DNA of 64,000 bases from Ptiloglossa arizonensis (Eukaryota; Arthropoda; Insecta; Hymenoptera; Colletidae), in NCBI RefSeq assembly GCF_051014685.1, contig NW_027478770.1, forward strand, positions 372,001-436,000. The letters run 5' to 3'. A model generated the notes under the pieces. The model ran no database searches, was not told the origin of the DNA, and saw nothing but the letters and a program-made list of their open reading frames with translations. Made by a program: the position numbers and the translations under genes. Shown in pieces: positions 1 through 14,803 of this stretch (position 1 is the first letter of the stretch; each line of letters opens with the position of its first letter).

Positions 1-830
1 AACGTATAACGCATAACGTATAACGTATAACGTATAACGTATAACGTATAACGCATAACGTATAACGTATAACGTATAACCTATGACGTATAACGTATAA
101 CGTATAACGTATAACGTATAACGTATAACGTATAACGTATAACGTATAACGTATAACCTATGACGTATAACGTGTAACGTATAACGTATAACGTATAACG
201 TATAACGTATAACGTATAACCTATGACGTATAACGTATAACGTATAACGTATAACGTAACACCTATGACGTATAACGTATAACGTATAACGTATAACGTA
301 TATCGTATATCGTAAAACGTACAACGTATAACGTATAACGTATAACGTGTAACGAAGTACGTATAACGAATAACGTGTAACGTATATCTTATAACGTACA
401 ACTTATAACGTATAACGTACAACGTATAACGTATAACGTATAACGTATAACGTATAACCTATAACGTATAAAGTATAACGTATAACGTATAACGTATAAC
501 GTATAACGTATAACGAATAACGTATAACGTATAACGTATAACTTATAACGTATAACGTATAACGTATAACGTATAACGTATAACCTATAACGTATAACGT
601 ATAACGTATAACGTATAACGTATAACGTATAACGTATAACGTATAACGTATAAAGTATAACGTATAACGTATAACGTATAACGTATGACGTATAACGTAT
701 AACGTATAACGTATAACGTATAACGTATAACGTATAACGTATAACGTATAACGTATAACGTATAACGTATAACGTATAACGTATAACGTATAACGTATAA
801 CGTATAACGTATAACGTATAACGTATAACG

Positions 831-1917
831 TATGACGTATAACGTATAACGTATAAGGTATAACGTATAACGTATAACCTATGACGTATAACGTATAACG
901 TATAACGTATAACGTATAACATATAACGTATAACGTATAACGTATAACGTATAATGTATAACGTATAACATGTAACGTATAGCGTATAACGTATACCGTA
1001 TAACGTATAACTAATAACGTATAACGTATAACGAATATCGTACAACGTATAACGCATAACGTATAACGGATAACGTATAACGTATAACGTATAACGTATA
1101 ACGTATAACGTATAACGTATAACGTATAACGTATAACGTATAACCTATGACGTATAACGTATAACGTATAACGTATAACGTATAACGTATAACGTATAAC
1201 GTATAACTTGTAACGAAAAACGTATAACGAATAACGTAAAACGTATAACTTGTAACGAAAAACGTATAACGAATAACGTAAAACGTATGACGCATTACAT
1301 ACTACGTATAACGTATAACGTTCAACGTATAACCTATGACGTATAACGTATAACGTATAACCTATAACGTATAAAGAATAACGTATAACGTATAACGTAT
1401 AACGTATAACGTATAACGTATAACGTATAACGTATAACGTATAACGTATAACGTATAACGTATATCGTATATCGTAAAACGTATAACGTATAACGTATAA
1501 CGTGTAACGTGCAACGCATAACGTATAACGTATAACGTATAACCTATGACGTATAACGTATAACGTATAACGTATAACGTATAACGTAGAACGTATCACG
1601 TATAACCTATGACGTAAAACGTGTAACGTATAACGTATAACGTATAACGTATAACGTATAAAGTATAACGTATAACGTATAACGTATAACGTATAACGTA
1701 TATCGTATAACGCATAATGTATAACGTATAACGTATAACGTATAACGTATAACCTATGACGTATAACATATAACGTATAACGTATAACTTGTAACGAAAA
1801 ACGTATAACGAATAACGTAAAACGTATGACGCATTACATACTACGTATAACGTATAACGAATAACGTAAAACGTATGACGCATTACATACTACGTATAAC
1901 GTATAACGTTCAACGTA
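831..1917. repeat. Cassette P, copy 1
   Basis: This block of about 1.1 kb carries, in order, GTATGACG, AAGGTAT, AACATAT, AATGTAT, CATGTAACGTATAGCG, ATACCG, CTAATAACG, a doubled CTTGTAACGAAAAACG, GACGCATTACATACTACG, GTTCAACG and GTAGAACGTATCACG (GTAG at 1586). The same ordered series returns at 8779-9858 with an offset of 7941-7955 bp; the offset drifts only in steps of 7. Shorter versions lie inside the 1,281-bp repeats, with GTAGAACG at 14521, 17629 and 18910. Five copies of this rare landmark support a common origin followed by amplification. Confidence 0.85.
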
Positions 1918-4886
1918 TAACCTATGACGTATAACGTATAACGTATAACGTATAACGTATAACGTATAACGTATAACGTATAACGTATAACGTATAACGT
2001 ATAACGTATAACGTATAACGTATAACGTATAACGTATAACGTATAACGTATAACGTATAACGTATGACGTATAACGTATAACGTATAACGTATAACGTAT
2101 AACGTATAACGTATAACGTATAACGTATAACGTATGACGTATAACGTATAACGTATAACGTATAACGTATAACGTATAACCTATGACGTATAACGTATAA
2201 CGTATAACGTATAACGTATAACGTATAACGTATAACGTATAACGTATAACGTATAACCTATGACGTATAACGTATAACGTATAACGTGTAACGTAACACC
2301 TATGACGTATAAAGTATAACGTATAACGTATAACGTATAACATATAACGTATATCGTATATCGTAAAACGTACAACGTATAACGTATAACGTATAACGTG
2401 TAACGAAGTACGTATAACGAATAACGTGTAACGTATATCTTATAACGTACAACTTATAACGTATAACGTACAACGTATAACGTATAACGTATAACGTATA
2501 ACCTATAACGTATAAAGTATAACGTATAACGTATAACGTATAACGTATAACGTATAACGAATAACGTATAACGTATAACGTATAACGTATAACGTATAAC
2601 GTATAACGTATAACGTATAACGTATAACGTATAACGTATAACGTATAACGTATAACGTATAACCTATGACGTATAACGTATAACGTGTAGCGTATAACGT
2701 ATAACGTCAAACGTATAACGTATAACGTATAACGTATAACGTATAACGTATAACGTATAAGGTATAACGTATAACGTATAACGTTTAACGCATAACATGT
2801 AATGCATAACGTATAACGTATAATGTATAACGTATAACGTATAACGTATAACGTATAACGTTCAACGTATAACGTATAACGTATAACGTATAACGTATAA
2901 CGTATAACGTATAACGTATAACGTATAACGTATGACGTATAACGTATAACGTATAACGTATAACGTATAACGTATAACGTATAACGTATAACGTATAACG
3001 TATGACGTATAACGTATAACGTATAACGTATAACGTATAACGTATAACCTATGACGTATAACGTATAACGTATAACGTATAACGTATAACGTATAACGTA
3101 TAACGTATAACGTATAACGTATAACCTATGACGTATAACGTATAACGTATAACGTGTAACGTAACACCTATGACGTATAAAGTATAACGTATAACGTATA
3201 ACGTATAACATATAACGTATATCGTATATCGTAAAACGTACAACGTATAACGTATAACGTATAACGTGTAACGAAGTACGTATAACGAATAACGTGTAAC
3301 GTATATCTTATAACGTACAACTTATAACGTATAACGTACAACGTATAACGTATAACGTATAACGTATAACCTATAACGTATAAAGTATAACGTATAACGT
3401 ATAACGTATAACGTATAACGTATAACGAATAACGTATAACGTATAACGTATAACGTATAACGTATAACGTATAACGTATAACGTATAACGTATAACGTAT
3501 AACGTATAACGTATAACGTATAACGTATAACCTATGACGTATAACGTATAACGTATAACGTATAACGTAACACCTATGACGTATAAAGTATAACGTATAA
3601 CGTATAACGTATAACGTATAACGTATATCGTATATCGTAAAACGTACAACGTATAACGTATAACGTATAACGTGTAACGAAGTACGTATAACGAATAACG
3701 TGTAACGTATATCTTATAACGTACAACTTATAACGTATAACGTACAACGTATAACGTATAACGTATAACGTATAACGTATAACCTATAACGTATAAAGTA
3801 TAACGTATAACGTATAACGTATAACGTATAACGTATAACGAATAACGTATAACGTATAACGTATAACTTATAACGTATAACGTATAACGTATAACGTATA
3901 ACGTATAACTTATAACGTATAACGTATAACGTATAACGTATAACGTATAACGTATAACGTATAACGTATAACGTATAAAGTATAACGTATAACGTATAAC
4001 GTATAACGTATAACGTATAACGTATAACGTATAACGTATAACGTATAACGTATAACGTATAACGTATAACGTATAACGTATAACGTATAACGTATAACGT
4101 ATAACGTATAACGTATAACGTATAACGTATAACGTATAACGTATAACGTATAACGTATAACGTATGACGTATAACGTATAACGTATAAGGTATAACGTAT
4201 AACGTATAACCTATGACGTATAACGTATAACGTATAACGTATAACGTATAACGTATAACATATAACGTATAACGTATAACGTATAACGTATAATGTATAA
4301 CGTATAACATGTAACGTATAGCGTATAACGTATACCGTATAACGTATAACTAATAACGTATAACGTATAACGAATATCGTACAACGTATAACGCATAACG
4401 TATAACGTATAACGTATAACGTATAACGTATAACGTATAACGTATAACGTATAACGTATAACGTATAACGTATAACGTATAACGTATAACGTATAACGTA
4501 TAACGTATGACGTATAACGTATAACGTATAACGTATAACGTATAACGTATAACGTATAACGTATAACGTATAACGTATAACCTATGACGTATAACGTATA
4601 ACGTATAACGTGTAACGTAACACCTATGACGTATAAAGTATAACGTATAACGTATAACGTATAACATATAACGTATATCGTATATCGTAAAACGTACAAC
4701 GTATAACGTATAACGTATAACGTGTAACGAAGTACGTATAACGAATAACGTGTAACGTATATCTTATAACGTACAACTTATAACGTATAACGTACAACGT
4801 ATAACGTATAACGTATAACGTATAACCTATAACGTATAAAGTATAACGTATAACGTATAACGTATAACGTATAACGTATAACGAAT

Positions 4887-5187
4887 AACGTATAACGTAT
4901 AACGTATAACGTATAACGTATAACGTATAACGTATAACGTATAACGTATAACGTATAACGTATAACGTATAACGTATAACGTATAACGTATAACGTATAA
5001 CGTATAACGTATAACGTATAACGTATAACGTATAACGTATAACGTATAACGTATAACGTATAACGTATAACGTATAACGTATAACGTATAACGTATAACG
5101 TATAACGTATAACGTATAACGTATAACGTATAACGTATAACGTATAACGTATAACGTATAACGTATAACGTATAACGTATAACGTAT
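4887..5187. repeat. Uninterrupted canonical run, 43 units
   Basis: From the last AACGAAT unit to the GACGTAT at 5188, 301 bp are pure AACGTAT with no substitution. It is among the longest perfect runs I see. Because it has no landmark, the left edge of the following 3.5-kb duplication cannot be placed more exactly than somewhere inside it. Confidence 0.85.
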
Positions 5188-7735
5188 GACGTATAACGTA
5201 TAACGTATAACGTATAACGTATAACGTATAACGTATAACGTATAACGTATGACGTATAACGTATAACGTAACACCTATGACGTATAAAGTATAACGTGTA
5301 ACGTATAACGTATAACATATAACGTATATCGTATATCGTAAAACGTACAACGTATAACGTATAACGTATAACGTGTAACGAAGTACGTATAACGAATAAC
5401 GTGTAACGTATATCTTATAACGTACAACTTATAACGTATAACGTACAACGTATAACGTATAACGTATAACGTATAACCTATAACGTATAAAGTATAACGT
5501 ATAACGTATAACGTATAACGTATAACGTATAACGAATAACGTATAACGTATAACGTATAACGTATAACGTATAACGTATAACGTATAACGTATAACGTAT
5601 AACGTATAACGTATAACGTATAACGTATAACGTATAACGTATAACGTATAACGTATAACGTGTAGCGTATAACGTATAACGTCAAACGTATAACGTATAA
5701 CGTATAACGTATAACGTATAACGTATAACGTATAAGGTATAACGTATAACGTATAACGTTTAACGCATAACATGTAATGCATAACGTATAACGTATAATG
5801 TATAACGTATAACGTATAACGTATAACGTATAACGTTCAACGTATAACGTATAACGTATAACGTATAACGTATAACGTATAACGTATAACGTATAACGTA
5901 TAACGTATGACGTATAACGTATAACGTATAACGTATAACGTATAACGTATAACGTATAACGTATAACCTATGACGTATAACGTATAACGTATAACGTTCA
6001 ACGTATAACCTATGACGTGTAACGTATAACTTATAACGTATAACGTATAACGTATAACGTATAACGTATAACGTATAACGTATAACGTATAACGTATAAC
6101 GTATAACGTATAACGTATAACGTATAACGTATAACGTATAACGTATAAAGTATAACGTATAACGTATAACGTATAACGTATGACGCATAACGTATAACGT
6201 ATAACGTATAACGTATAACGTATAACGTATAACTTATAACGTATAACGTATAACGTATAACGTATAACGTATAACGTATAACGTATAACGTATAACGTAT
6301 AACGTATAACGTATAACGTATAACCTATGACGTATAACGTATAACGTATAACGTATAACGTATTACGTATAACGTATAACGTATAACGTATAACGTATAA
6401 CGTATAACGTATAACGTATAACGTATAATGTATAACGTATAACATGTAACGTATAGCGTATAACGTATAACGTATAACGTATAACGTATAACGTATAACG
6501 TACAACGTATATCGTATAACGTATAACGTATAACGAATAACATGTAACGTACAACGTATAACGTATACCGTATAACGTATAACTAATAACGTATAACGTA
6601 TAACGAGTATCGTACAACGTATAACGCATAACGTATAACGTATAACGTATAACGTATAACGTATAACGTATAACGCATAACGTATAACGTATAACGTATA
6701 ACCTATGACGTATAACGTATAACGTATAACGTATAACGTATAACGTATAACGTATAACGTATAACGTATAACCTATGACGTATAACGTGTAACGTATAAC
6801 GTATAACGTATAACGTATAACGTATAACGTATAACGTATAACGTATAACGTATAAAGTATAACGTATAACGTATAACGTATAACGTATAACTTATAACGT
6901 ATAACGTATAACGTATAACGTATAACGTATAACGTATAACGTATAACGTATAACGTATAACGTATAACGTATAACGTATAACGTATAACGTATAACGTAT
7001 AACGTATAACGTATAACGTATAACGTATAACGTATAACGTATAACGTATAACGTATAACGTATAACGTATAACGTATAACGTATAACGTATAACGTATAT
7101 CGTATAACGTAAAACGTATAACGAATAACGTAAAACGTAAAACGTATAACGTATAACGTATAACGTATAACGTGTAACGAAGTACGTATAAAGAATAACG
7201 TATAACGTATATCGTATAAGGTACAACTTATAACGTATAACGTACAACGTATAACGTATAACGAATAACGTATAACGTATAACGTATAACGTATAACGTA
7301 TAACGTATAACGTATAACGTATAACGTATAACGTATAACGTATAACGTATAACGTATAACGTATAACGTATAACGTATAACGTATAACGTATAACGTATA
7401 ACGTATAACGAATAACATGTAACGTACTACGTATAACGTATACCGTATAACGTATATCTAATAACGTATAACGTATAACGAATATCGTACAACGTATAAC
7501 GCATAAGGTATAACGTATAACGTATAACGTATAACGTATAACGTATAACGTATAACGTATTACGTATAACGTATAACGTATAACGTATAACGTATAACGT
7601 ATAACGTATAACGTATATCGTATAACGTACAACTTATAACGTATAACGTATAACGTATAACGTATAACGTATGACGTATAACGTATAACGTATAACGTAT
7701 AACGTATAACGTATAACGTATAACGTATAACGTAT

Positions 7736-7975
7736 AACCTAAAACGTATAACGCATAACGTATAACGCATTATACAACGTGTAACGAAGAACGTATAACA
7801 TATAACGTATAACGTATAACATGTAATGTATAACGTATAACGTATAACATATAACGTATAACGTATAACGTATAACGTATAACGTATAACGTATAACGTG
7901 TAACGTATAACGTATAACGTATAACGTATGACGTATAACGTATAAAGTATAACGTATAACGTATAACGTATAACG
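7736..7975. repeat. 530-bp subrepeat, first element (in 3.5-kb copy 1)
   Basis: The landmark series AACCTAAAACG, two AACGCAT units, the 5-bp defective unit, GTGTAACGAAGAACG, AACATAT, CATGTAATGTAT, AACATAT, GTGTAACG and AAAGTAT begins at 7736 and begins again at 8266, 530 bp later. The spacing is 76 units minus the 2-bp loss carried by the element. The same pair is found in copy 2 (near 12570 and 13100), so the 530-bp duplication is older than the 4.8-kb one. Confidence 0.85.
7771..7775. other. Frame-breaking 5-bp unit TATAC (copy 1a)
   Basis: Between AACGCAT and AACGTGT a unit reads TATAC, 5 bp instead of 7. The array register shifts by 2 from here on. It is one of four identical lesions. 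Confidence 0.93.
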
Positions 7976-8265
7976 TATAACGTATAACGTATAACGTATA
8001 ACGTATAACGTATAACGTATAACGTATAACGTATAACGTATAACGTATAACGTATAACGTATAACGTATATCGTATAACGTACAACTTATAACGTATAAC
8101 GTATAACGTATAACGTATAACGTATGACGTATAACGTATAACGTATAACGTATAACGTATAACGTATAACCTATGACGTATAACGTATAACGTATAACGT
8201 ATAACGTATAACGTATAACCTATGACGTATAACGTATAACGTATAACGTATAACGTATAACGTAT

Positions 8266-8500
8266 AACCTAAAACGTATAACGCATAACGTATAACGCAT
8301 TATACAACGTGTAACGAAGAACGTATAACATATAACGTATAACGTATAACATGTAATGTATAACGTATAACGTATAACATATAACGTATAACGTATAACG
8401 TATAACGTATAACGTATAACGTATAACGTATAACGTATAACGTGTAACGTATAACGTATAACGTATAACGTATGACGTATAACGCATAACGTATAAAGTA
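8266..8500. repeat. 530-bp subrepeat, second element (in 3.5-kb copy 1)
   Basis: This is the second copy of the 7736 element, with the same landmark order. It differs by one extra AACGCAT before AAAGTAT and by a longer canonical run before GTGTAACG. Confidence 0.82.
8301..8305. other. Frame-breaking 5-bp unit TATAC (copy 1b)
   Basis: The same 2-bp loss in the same context (between AACGCAT and AACGTGT) occurs 530 bp after the first one. Confidence 0.93.
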
Positions 8501-8707
8501 TAACGTATAACGTATAACGTATAACGTATAACGTATAACGTATAACGAATAACGTATAACGTATAACGTATAACGTATAACGTATAACGTATAACGTATA
8601 ACGTATAACGTATAACGTATATCGTATAACGTAAAACGTATAACGAATAACGTAAAACGTATAACGTATAACGTATAACGTATAACGTGTAACGAAGTAC
8701 GTATAAC

Positions 8708-10020
8708 CTATGACGTATAACGTATAACGTATAACGTATAACGTATAACGTATAACGTATAACGTATAACGTATAACGTATGACGTATAACGTATAACGT
8801 ATAAGGTATAACGTATAACGTATAACCTATGACGTATAACGTATAACGTATAACGTATAACGTATAACGTATAACATATAACGTATAACGTATAACGTAT
8901 AACGTATAATGTATAACGTATAACATGTAACGTATAGCGTATAACGTATACCGTATAACGTATAACTAATAACGTATAACGTATAACGAATATCGTACAA
9001 CGTATAACGCATAACGTATAACGTATAACGTATAACGTATAACGTATAACGTATAACGTATAACGTATAACGTATAACGTATAACGTATAACGTATAACC
9101 TATGACGTATAACGTATAACGTATAACGTATAACGTATAACGTATAACGTATAACTTGTAACGAAAAACGTATAACGAATAACGTAAAACGTATAACTTG
9201 TAACGAAAAACGTATAACGAATAACGTAAAACGTATGACGCATTACATACTACGTATAACGTATAACGTTCAACGTATAACCTATGACGTATAACGTATA
9301 ACGTATAACCTATAACGTATAAAGAATAACGTATAACGTATAACGTATAACGTATAACGTATAACGTATAACGTATAACGTATAACGTATAACGTATAAC
9401 GTATATCGTATATCGTAAAACGTATAACGTATAACGTATAACGTGTAACGTGCAACGCATAACGTATAACGTATAACGTATAACCTATGACATATAACGT
9501 ATAACGTATAACGTATAACGTATAACGTAGAACGTATCACGTATAACCTATGACGTAAAACGTGTAACGTATAACGTATAACGTATAACGTATAACGTAT
9601 AAAGTATAACGTATAACGTATAACGTATAACGTATAACGTATATCGTATAACGCATAATGTATAACGTATAACGTATAACGTATAACGTATAACCTATGA
9701 CGTATAACATATAACGTATATCGTATAACGCATAATGTATAACGTATAACGTATAACGTATAACGTATAACCTATGACGTATAACATATAACGTATAACG
9801 AATAACGTAAAACGTATGACGCATTACATACTACGTATAACGTATAACGTTCAACGTACAACCTATGACGTATAACGTATAACGTATAACGTATAACGTA
9901 TAACGTATAACGTATAACGTATAACGTATAACGTATAACGTATAACGTATAACGTATAACGTCTAACGTATAACGTATAACGTATAACGTATAACGTATA
10001 ACGTATAACGTATAACGTAT
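8708..10020. repeat. Spacer between the 3.5-kb blocks, containing cassette P copy 2 (8779-9858)
   Basis: This interval separates the two 3.5-kb blocks. Most of it, 8779-9858, repeats cassette P of 831-1917, including the doubled CTTGTAACGAAAAACG (C at 9155 against 1207) and GTAGAACG (9527 against 1586). Inside it a segment with CGCATAATGTAT, CCTATGACG and AACATAT appears twice (about 9643-9725 and 9726-9790), where copy 1 has a second CTTGTAACGAAAA run instead. The remainder to 10020 is canonical except for one AACGTCT unit near 9959. Confidence 0.83.
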
Positions 10021-12603
10021 GACGTATAACGTATAACGTATAACGTATAACGTATAACGTATAACGTATAAAGTATAACGTATGACGTATAACGTATAAC
10101 GTAACACCTATGACGTATAAAGTATAACGTGTAACGTATAACGTATAACATATAACGTATATCGTATATCGTAAAACGTACAACGTATAACGTATAACGT
10201 ATAACGTGTAACGAAGTACGTATAACGAATAACGTGTAACGTATATCTTATAACGTACAACTTATAACGTATAACGTACAACGTATAACGTATAACGTAT
10301 AACGTATAACCTATAACGTATAAAGTATAACGTATAACGTATAACGTATAACGTATAACGTATAACGAATAACGTATAACGTATAACGTATAACGTATAA
10401 CGTATAACGTATAACGTATAACGTATAACGTATAACGTATAACGTATAACGTATAACGTATAACGTATAACGTATAACGTATAACGTGTAGCGTATAACG
10501 TATAACGTCAAACGTATAACGTATAACGTATAACGTATAACGTATAACGTATAACGTATAAGGTATAACGTATAACGTATAACGTTTAACGCATAACATG
10601 TAATGCATAACGTATAACGTATAATGTATAACGTATAACGTATAACGTATAACGTATAACGTTCAACGTATAACGTATAACGTATAACGTATAACGTATA
10701 ACGTATAACGTATAACGTATAACGTATAACGTATAACGTATGACGTATAACGTATAACGTATAACGTATAACGTATAACGTATAACGTATAACGTATAAC
10801 CTATGACGTATAACGTATAACGTATAACGTTCAACGTATAACCTATGACGTGTAACGTATAACTTATAACGTATAACGTATAACGTATAACGTATAACGT
10901 ATAACGTATAACGTATAACGTATAACGAATAAAGTATAACGTATAACGTATAACGTATAACGTATAACGTATAACGTATAAAGTATAACGTATAACGTAT
11001 AACGTATAACGTATGACGCATAACGTATAACGTATAACGTATAACGTATAACGTATAACGTATAACTTATAACGTATAACGTATAACGTATAACGTATAA
11101 CGTATAACGTATAACGTATAACGTATAACGTACAACGTATAACGTATAACGTATAACCTATGACGTATAACGTATAACGTATAACGTATAACGTATTACG
11201 TATAACGTATAACGTATAACGTATAACGTATAACGTATAACGTATAACGTATAACGTATAACGTATAACGTATAACGTATAACGTCTAACGTATAACGTA
11301 TAACGTATAACGTATAACGTATAACGTATAACGTACAACGTATATCGTATAACGTATAACGTATAACGAATAACATGTAACGTACAACGTATAACGTATA
11401 CCGTATAACGTATAACTAATAACGTATAACGTATAACGAGTATCGTACAACGTATAACGCATAACGTATAACGTATAACGTATAACGTATAACGTATAAC
11501 GTATAACGCATAACGTATAACGTATAACGTATAACCTATGACGTATAACGTATAACGTATAACGTATAACGTATAACGTATAACGTATAACGTATAACGT
11601 ATAACCTATGACGTATAACGTGTAACGTATAACGTATAACGTATAACGTATAACGTATAACGTATAACGTATAACGTATAACGTATAAAGTATAACGTAT
11701 AACGTATAACGTATAACGTATAACTTATAACGTATAACGTATAACGTATAACGTATAACGTATAACGTATAACGTATAACGTATAACGTATAACGTATAA
11801 CGTATAACGTATAACGTATAACGTATAACGTATAACGTATAACGTATAACGTATAACGTATAACGTATAACGTATAACGTATAACGTATAACGTATAACG
11901 TATAACGTATAACGTATATCGTATAACGTAAAACGTATAACGAATAACGTAAAACGTAAAACGTATAACGTATAACGTATAACGTATAACGTGTAACGAA
12001 GTACGTATAAAGAATAACGTATAACGTATATCGTATAAGGTACAACTTATAACGTATAACGTACAACGTATAACGTATAACGAATAACGTATAACGTATA
12101 ACGTATAACGTATAACGTATAACGTATAACGTATAACGTATAACGTATAACGTATAACGTATAACGTATAACGTATAACGTATAACGTATAACGTATAAC
12201 GTATAACGTATAACGTATAACGTATAACGTATAACGTATAACGTATAACGAATCACATGTAACGTACTACGTATAACGTATACCGTATAACGTATATCTA
12301 ATAACGTATAACGTATAACGAATATCGTACAACGTATAACGCATAAGGTATAACGTATAACGTATAACGTATAACGTATAACGTATAACGTATAACGTAT
12401 AACGTATAACGTATAACGTATAACGTATAACGTATAACGTATAACGTATAACGTATATCGTATAACGTACAACTTATAACGTATAACGTATAACGTATAA
12501 CGTATAACGTATGACGTATAACGTATAACGTATAACGTATAACGTATAACGTATAACGTATAACGTATAACCTAAAACGTATAACGCATAACGTATAACG
12601 CAT

Positions 12604-12608
12604 TATAC
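12604..12608. other. Frame-breaking 5-bp unit TATAC (copy 2a)
   Basis: Same lesion as at 7771, exactly 4833 bp downstream. Confidence 0.93.
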
Positions 12609-13133
12609 AACGTGTAACGAAGAACGTATAACATATAACGTATAACGTATAACATGTAATGTATAACGTATAACGTATAACATATAACGTATAACGTATA
12701 ACGTATAACGTATAACGTATAACGTATAACGTGTAACGTATAACGTATAACGTATAACGTATGACGTATAACGTATAAAGTATAACGTATAACGTATAAC
12801 GTATAACGTATAACGTATAACGTATAACGTATAACGTATAACGTATAACGTATAACGTATAACGTATAACGTATAACGTATAACGTATAACGTATAACGT
12901 ATATCGTATAACGTACAACTTATAACGTATAACGTATAACGTATAACGTATAACGTATGACGTATAACGTATAACGTATAACGTATAACGTATAACGTAT
13001 AACCTATGACGTATAACGTATAACGTATAACGTATAACGTATAACGTATAACCTATGACGTATAACGTATAACGTATAACGTATAACGTATAACGTATAA
13101 CCTAAAACGTATAACGCATAACGTATAACGCAT

Positions 13134-13138
13134 TATAC
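13134..13138. other. Frame-breaking 5-bp unit TATAC (copy 2b)
   Basis: Same lesion as at 8301, exactly 4833 bp downstream and 530 bp after the previous one. From here the register holds unchanged to about 46.1 kb. Confidence 0.93.
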
Positions 13139-13533
13139 AACGTGTAACGAAGAACGTATAACATATAACGTATAACGTATAACATGTAATGTATAACGTA
13201 TAACGTATAACATATAACGTATAACGTATAACGTATAACGTATAACGTATAACGTATAACGTATAACGTATAACGTGTAACGTATAACGTATAACGTATA
13301 ACGTATGACGTATAACGCATAACGTATAAAGTATAACGTATAACGTATAACGTATAACGTATAACGTATAACGTATAACGAATAACGTATAACGTATAAC
13401 GTATAACGTATAACGTATAACGTATAACGTATAACGTATAACGTATAACGTATAACGTATAACGTATATCGTATAACGTAAAACGTATAACGAATAACGT
13501 AAAACGTATAACGTATAACGTATAACGTATAAC

Positions 13534-14803
13534 GTGTAACGAAGTACGTATAACCTATGACGTATAACGTATAACGTATAACGTATAACGTATAACGTAT
13601 AACGTATAACGTATAACGTATAACGTATAACGTATAACGTATAATGTATAACGTATAACATGTAACGTATAGCGTATAACGTATAACGTATAACGTATAA
13701 CGTATAACGTATAACGTATAACGTATAACGTACAACGTATATCGTATAACGTATAACGTATAACGAATAACATGTAACGTACAACGTATAACGTATACCG
13801 TATAACGTATATCTAATAACGTATAACGTATAACGAATATCGTACAACGTATAACGCATAACGTATAACGTATAACGTATAACGTATAACGTATAACGTA
13901 TAACGCATAACGTATAACGTATAACGTATAACCTATGACGTATAACGTATAACGTATAACGTATAACGTATAACGTATAACGTATAACGTATAACGTATA
14001 ACGTATAACCTATGACGTATAACGTGTAACGTATAACGTATAACGTATAACGTATAACGTATAACGTATAACGTATAACGTATAAAGTATAACGTATAAC
14101 GTATAACGTATAACGTATAACGTATAACGTATAACGTATAACGTATAACCTATGACGTATAACGTATAACGTATAACGTATAACGTATAACGTATAACGT
14201 ATAACTTGTAACGAAAAACGTATAACGAATAACGTAAAACGTATGACGCATTACATACTACGTATAACGTATAACGTTCAACGTATAACCTATGACGTAT
14301 AACGTATAACGTATAACCTATAACGTATAAAGTATAACGTATAACGTATAACGTATAACGTATAACGTATAACGTATAACGTATAACGTATAACGTATAT
14401 CGTATATCGTAAAACGTATAACGTATAACGTATAACGTGTAACGTGCAACGCATAACGTATAACGTATAACGTATAACCTATGACGTATAACGTATAACG
14501 TATAACGTATAACGTATAACGTAGAACGTATCACGTATAACCTATGACGTATAACGTGTAACGTATAACGTATAACGTATAACGTATAACGTATAAAGTA
14601 TAACGTATAACGTATAACGTATAACGTATAACGTATATCGTATAACGCATAATGTATAACGTATAACGTATAACGTATAACGTATAACCTATGACGTATA
14701 ACATATAACGTATAACGTATAACTTGTAACGAAAAACGTATAACGAATAACGTAAAACGTATGACGCATTACATACTACGTATAACGTATAACGTTCAAC
14801 GTA
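13534..14803. repeat. 1,281-bp higher-order unit, copy 1
   Basis: The unit runs from GTGTAACGAAGTACGTATAACC to the GTTCAACG after GACGCATTACATACTACG. Inside, in order: AATGTAT, CATGTAACGTATAGCG, TACAACGTATATCG, ATACCG, TATCTAATAACG, GAATATCG, CTTGTAACGAAAA, ATCGTATATCGTAAAACG, GTAGAACGTATCACG (14521), CGCATAATG and a second CTTGTAACGAAAA. Copies lie at 16635 (offset 3101-3108) and 17916 (offset 4382-4389). The one-unit offset change lies between the first landmark and AATGTAT. Confidence 0.87.

Larger units (their letters stand above)
1..5187. repeat. Left mosaic zone with recurrent cassette B
   Basis: This zone carries five copies of a cassette with landmarks in fixed order: a leader AACGTAACACCTAT then AAAGTAT, the double unit ATCGTATATCGTAAAACGTAC, GTGTAACGAAGTACG, and then CTTATAACGTACAACTTATA. 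The GTGTAACGAAG landmark starts at 347, 2398, 3266, 3672 and 4722. The spacings of 2051, 868, 406, 1050 and (to the next copy at 5373) 651 bp are all multiples of 7. The spacer lengths are unequal, so this is a mosaic rather than a clean periodic repeat. A separate landmark group (GTGTAGCG, GTCAAACG, AAGGTAT, GTTTAACGCATAACATG, GTTCAACG) at about 2685-2865 returns near 5660 and 10493. No gene is present. Confidence 0.85.
5188..8707. repeat. 3.5-kb segmental block, copy 1
   Basis: This block is matched by 10021-13554. Landmarks keep an offset of exactly 4833 bp over kilobases: AACACCT at 5271 and 10104, GTGTAACGAAG at 5373 and 10206, GTGTAGCG at 5660 and 10493, GTACAACGTATATCG at about 6501 and 11334, and the 5-bp defective unit TATAC at 7771 and 12604. 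The match ends just after GTGTAACGAAGTACGTATAACC near 8701 and 13548, by which point the offset has grown by 14 bp (two units). The left edge lies inside a featureless canonical run. Copy 1 carries AATGTAT, AACATGT and TAGCG landmarks at about 6425-6465 that copy 2 lacks. Confidence 0.88.
10021..13554. repeat. 3.5-kb segmental block, copy 2
   Basis: This is the copy of 5188-8707 at an offset of 4833 bp, with the same landmark order including both TATAC lesions. Visible differences: an extra AAAGTAT near 10069; the AATGTAT/AACATGT/TAGCG trio of copy 1 (about 6425-6465) is replaced by plain units plus one AACGTCT near 11283, with no change of length; AATCACATG near 12251 in place of AATAACATG; and a few run-length changes. 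Loss of several landmarks at once without length change fits gene conversion by canonical units better than independent back mutation. Confidence 0.86.

Noticed and set aside
831..1917. Cassettes as functional elements embedded in the satellite
   Set aside because: Landmarks are single-base variants of the heptamer, spread by the same duplication events as everything else. I see no independent conservation, symmetry or motif pointing to a function.
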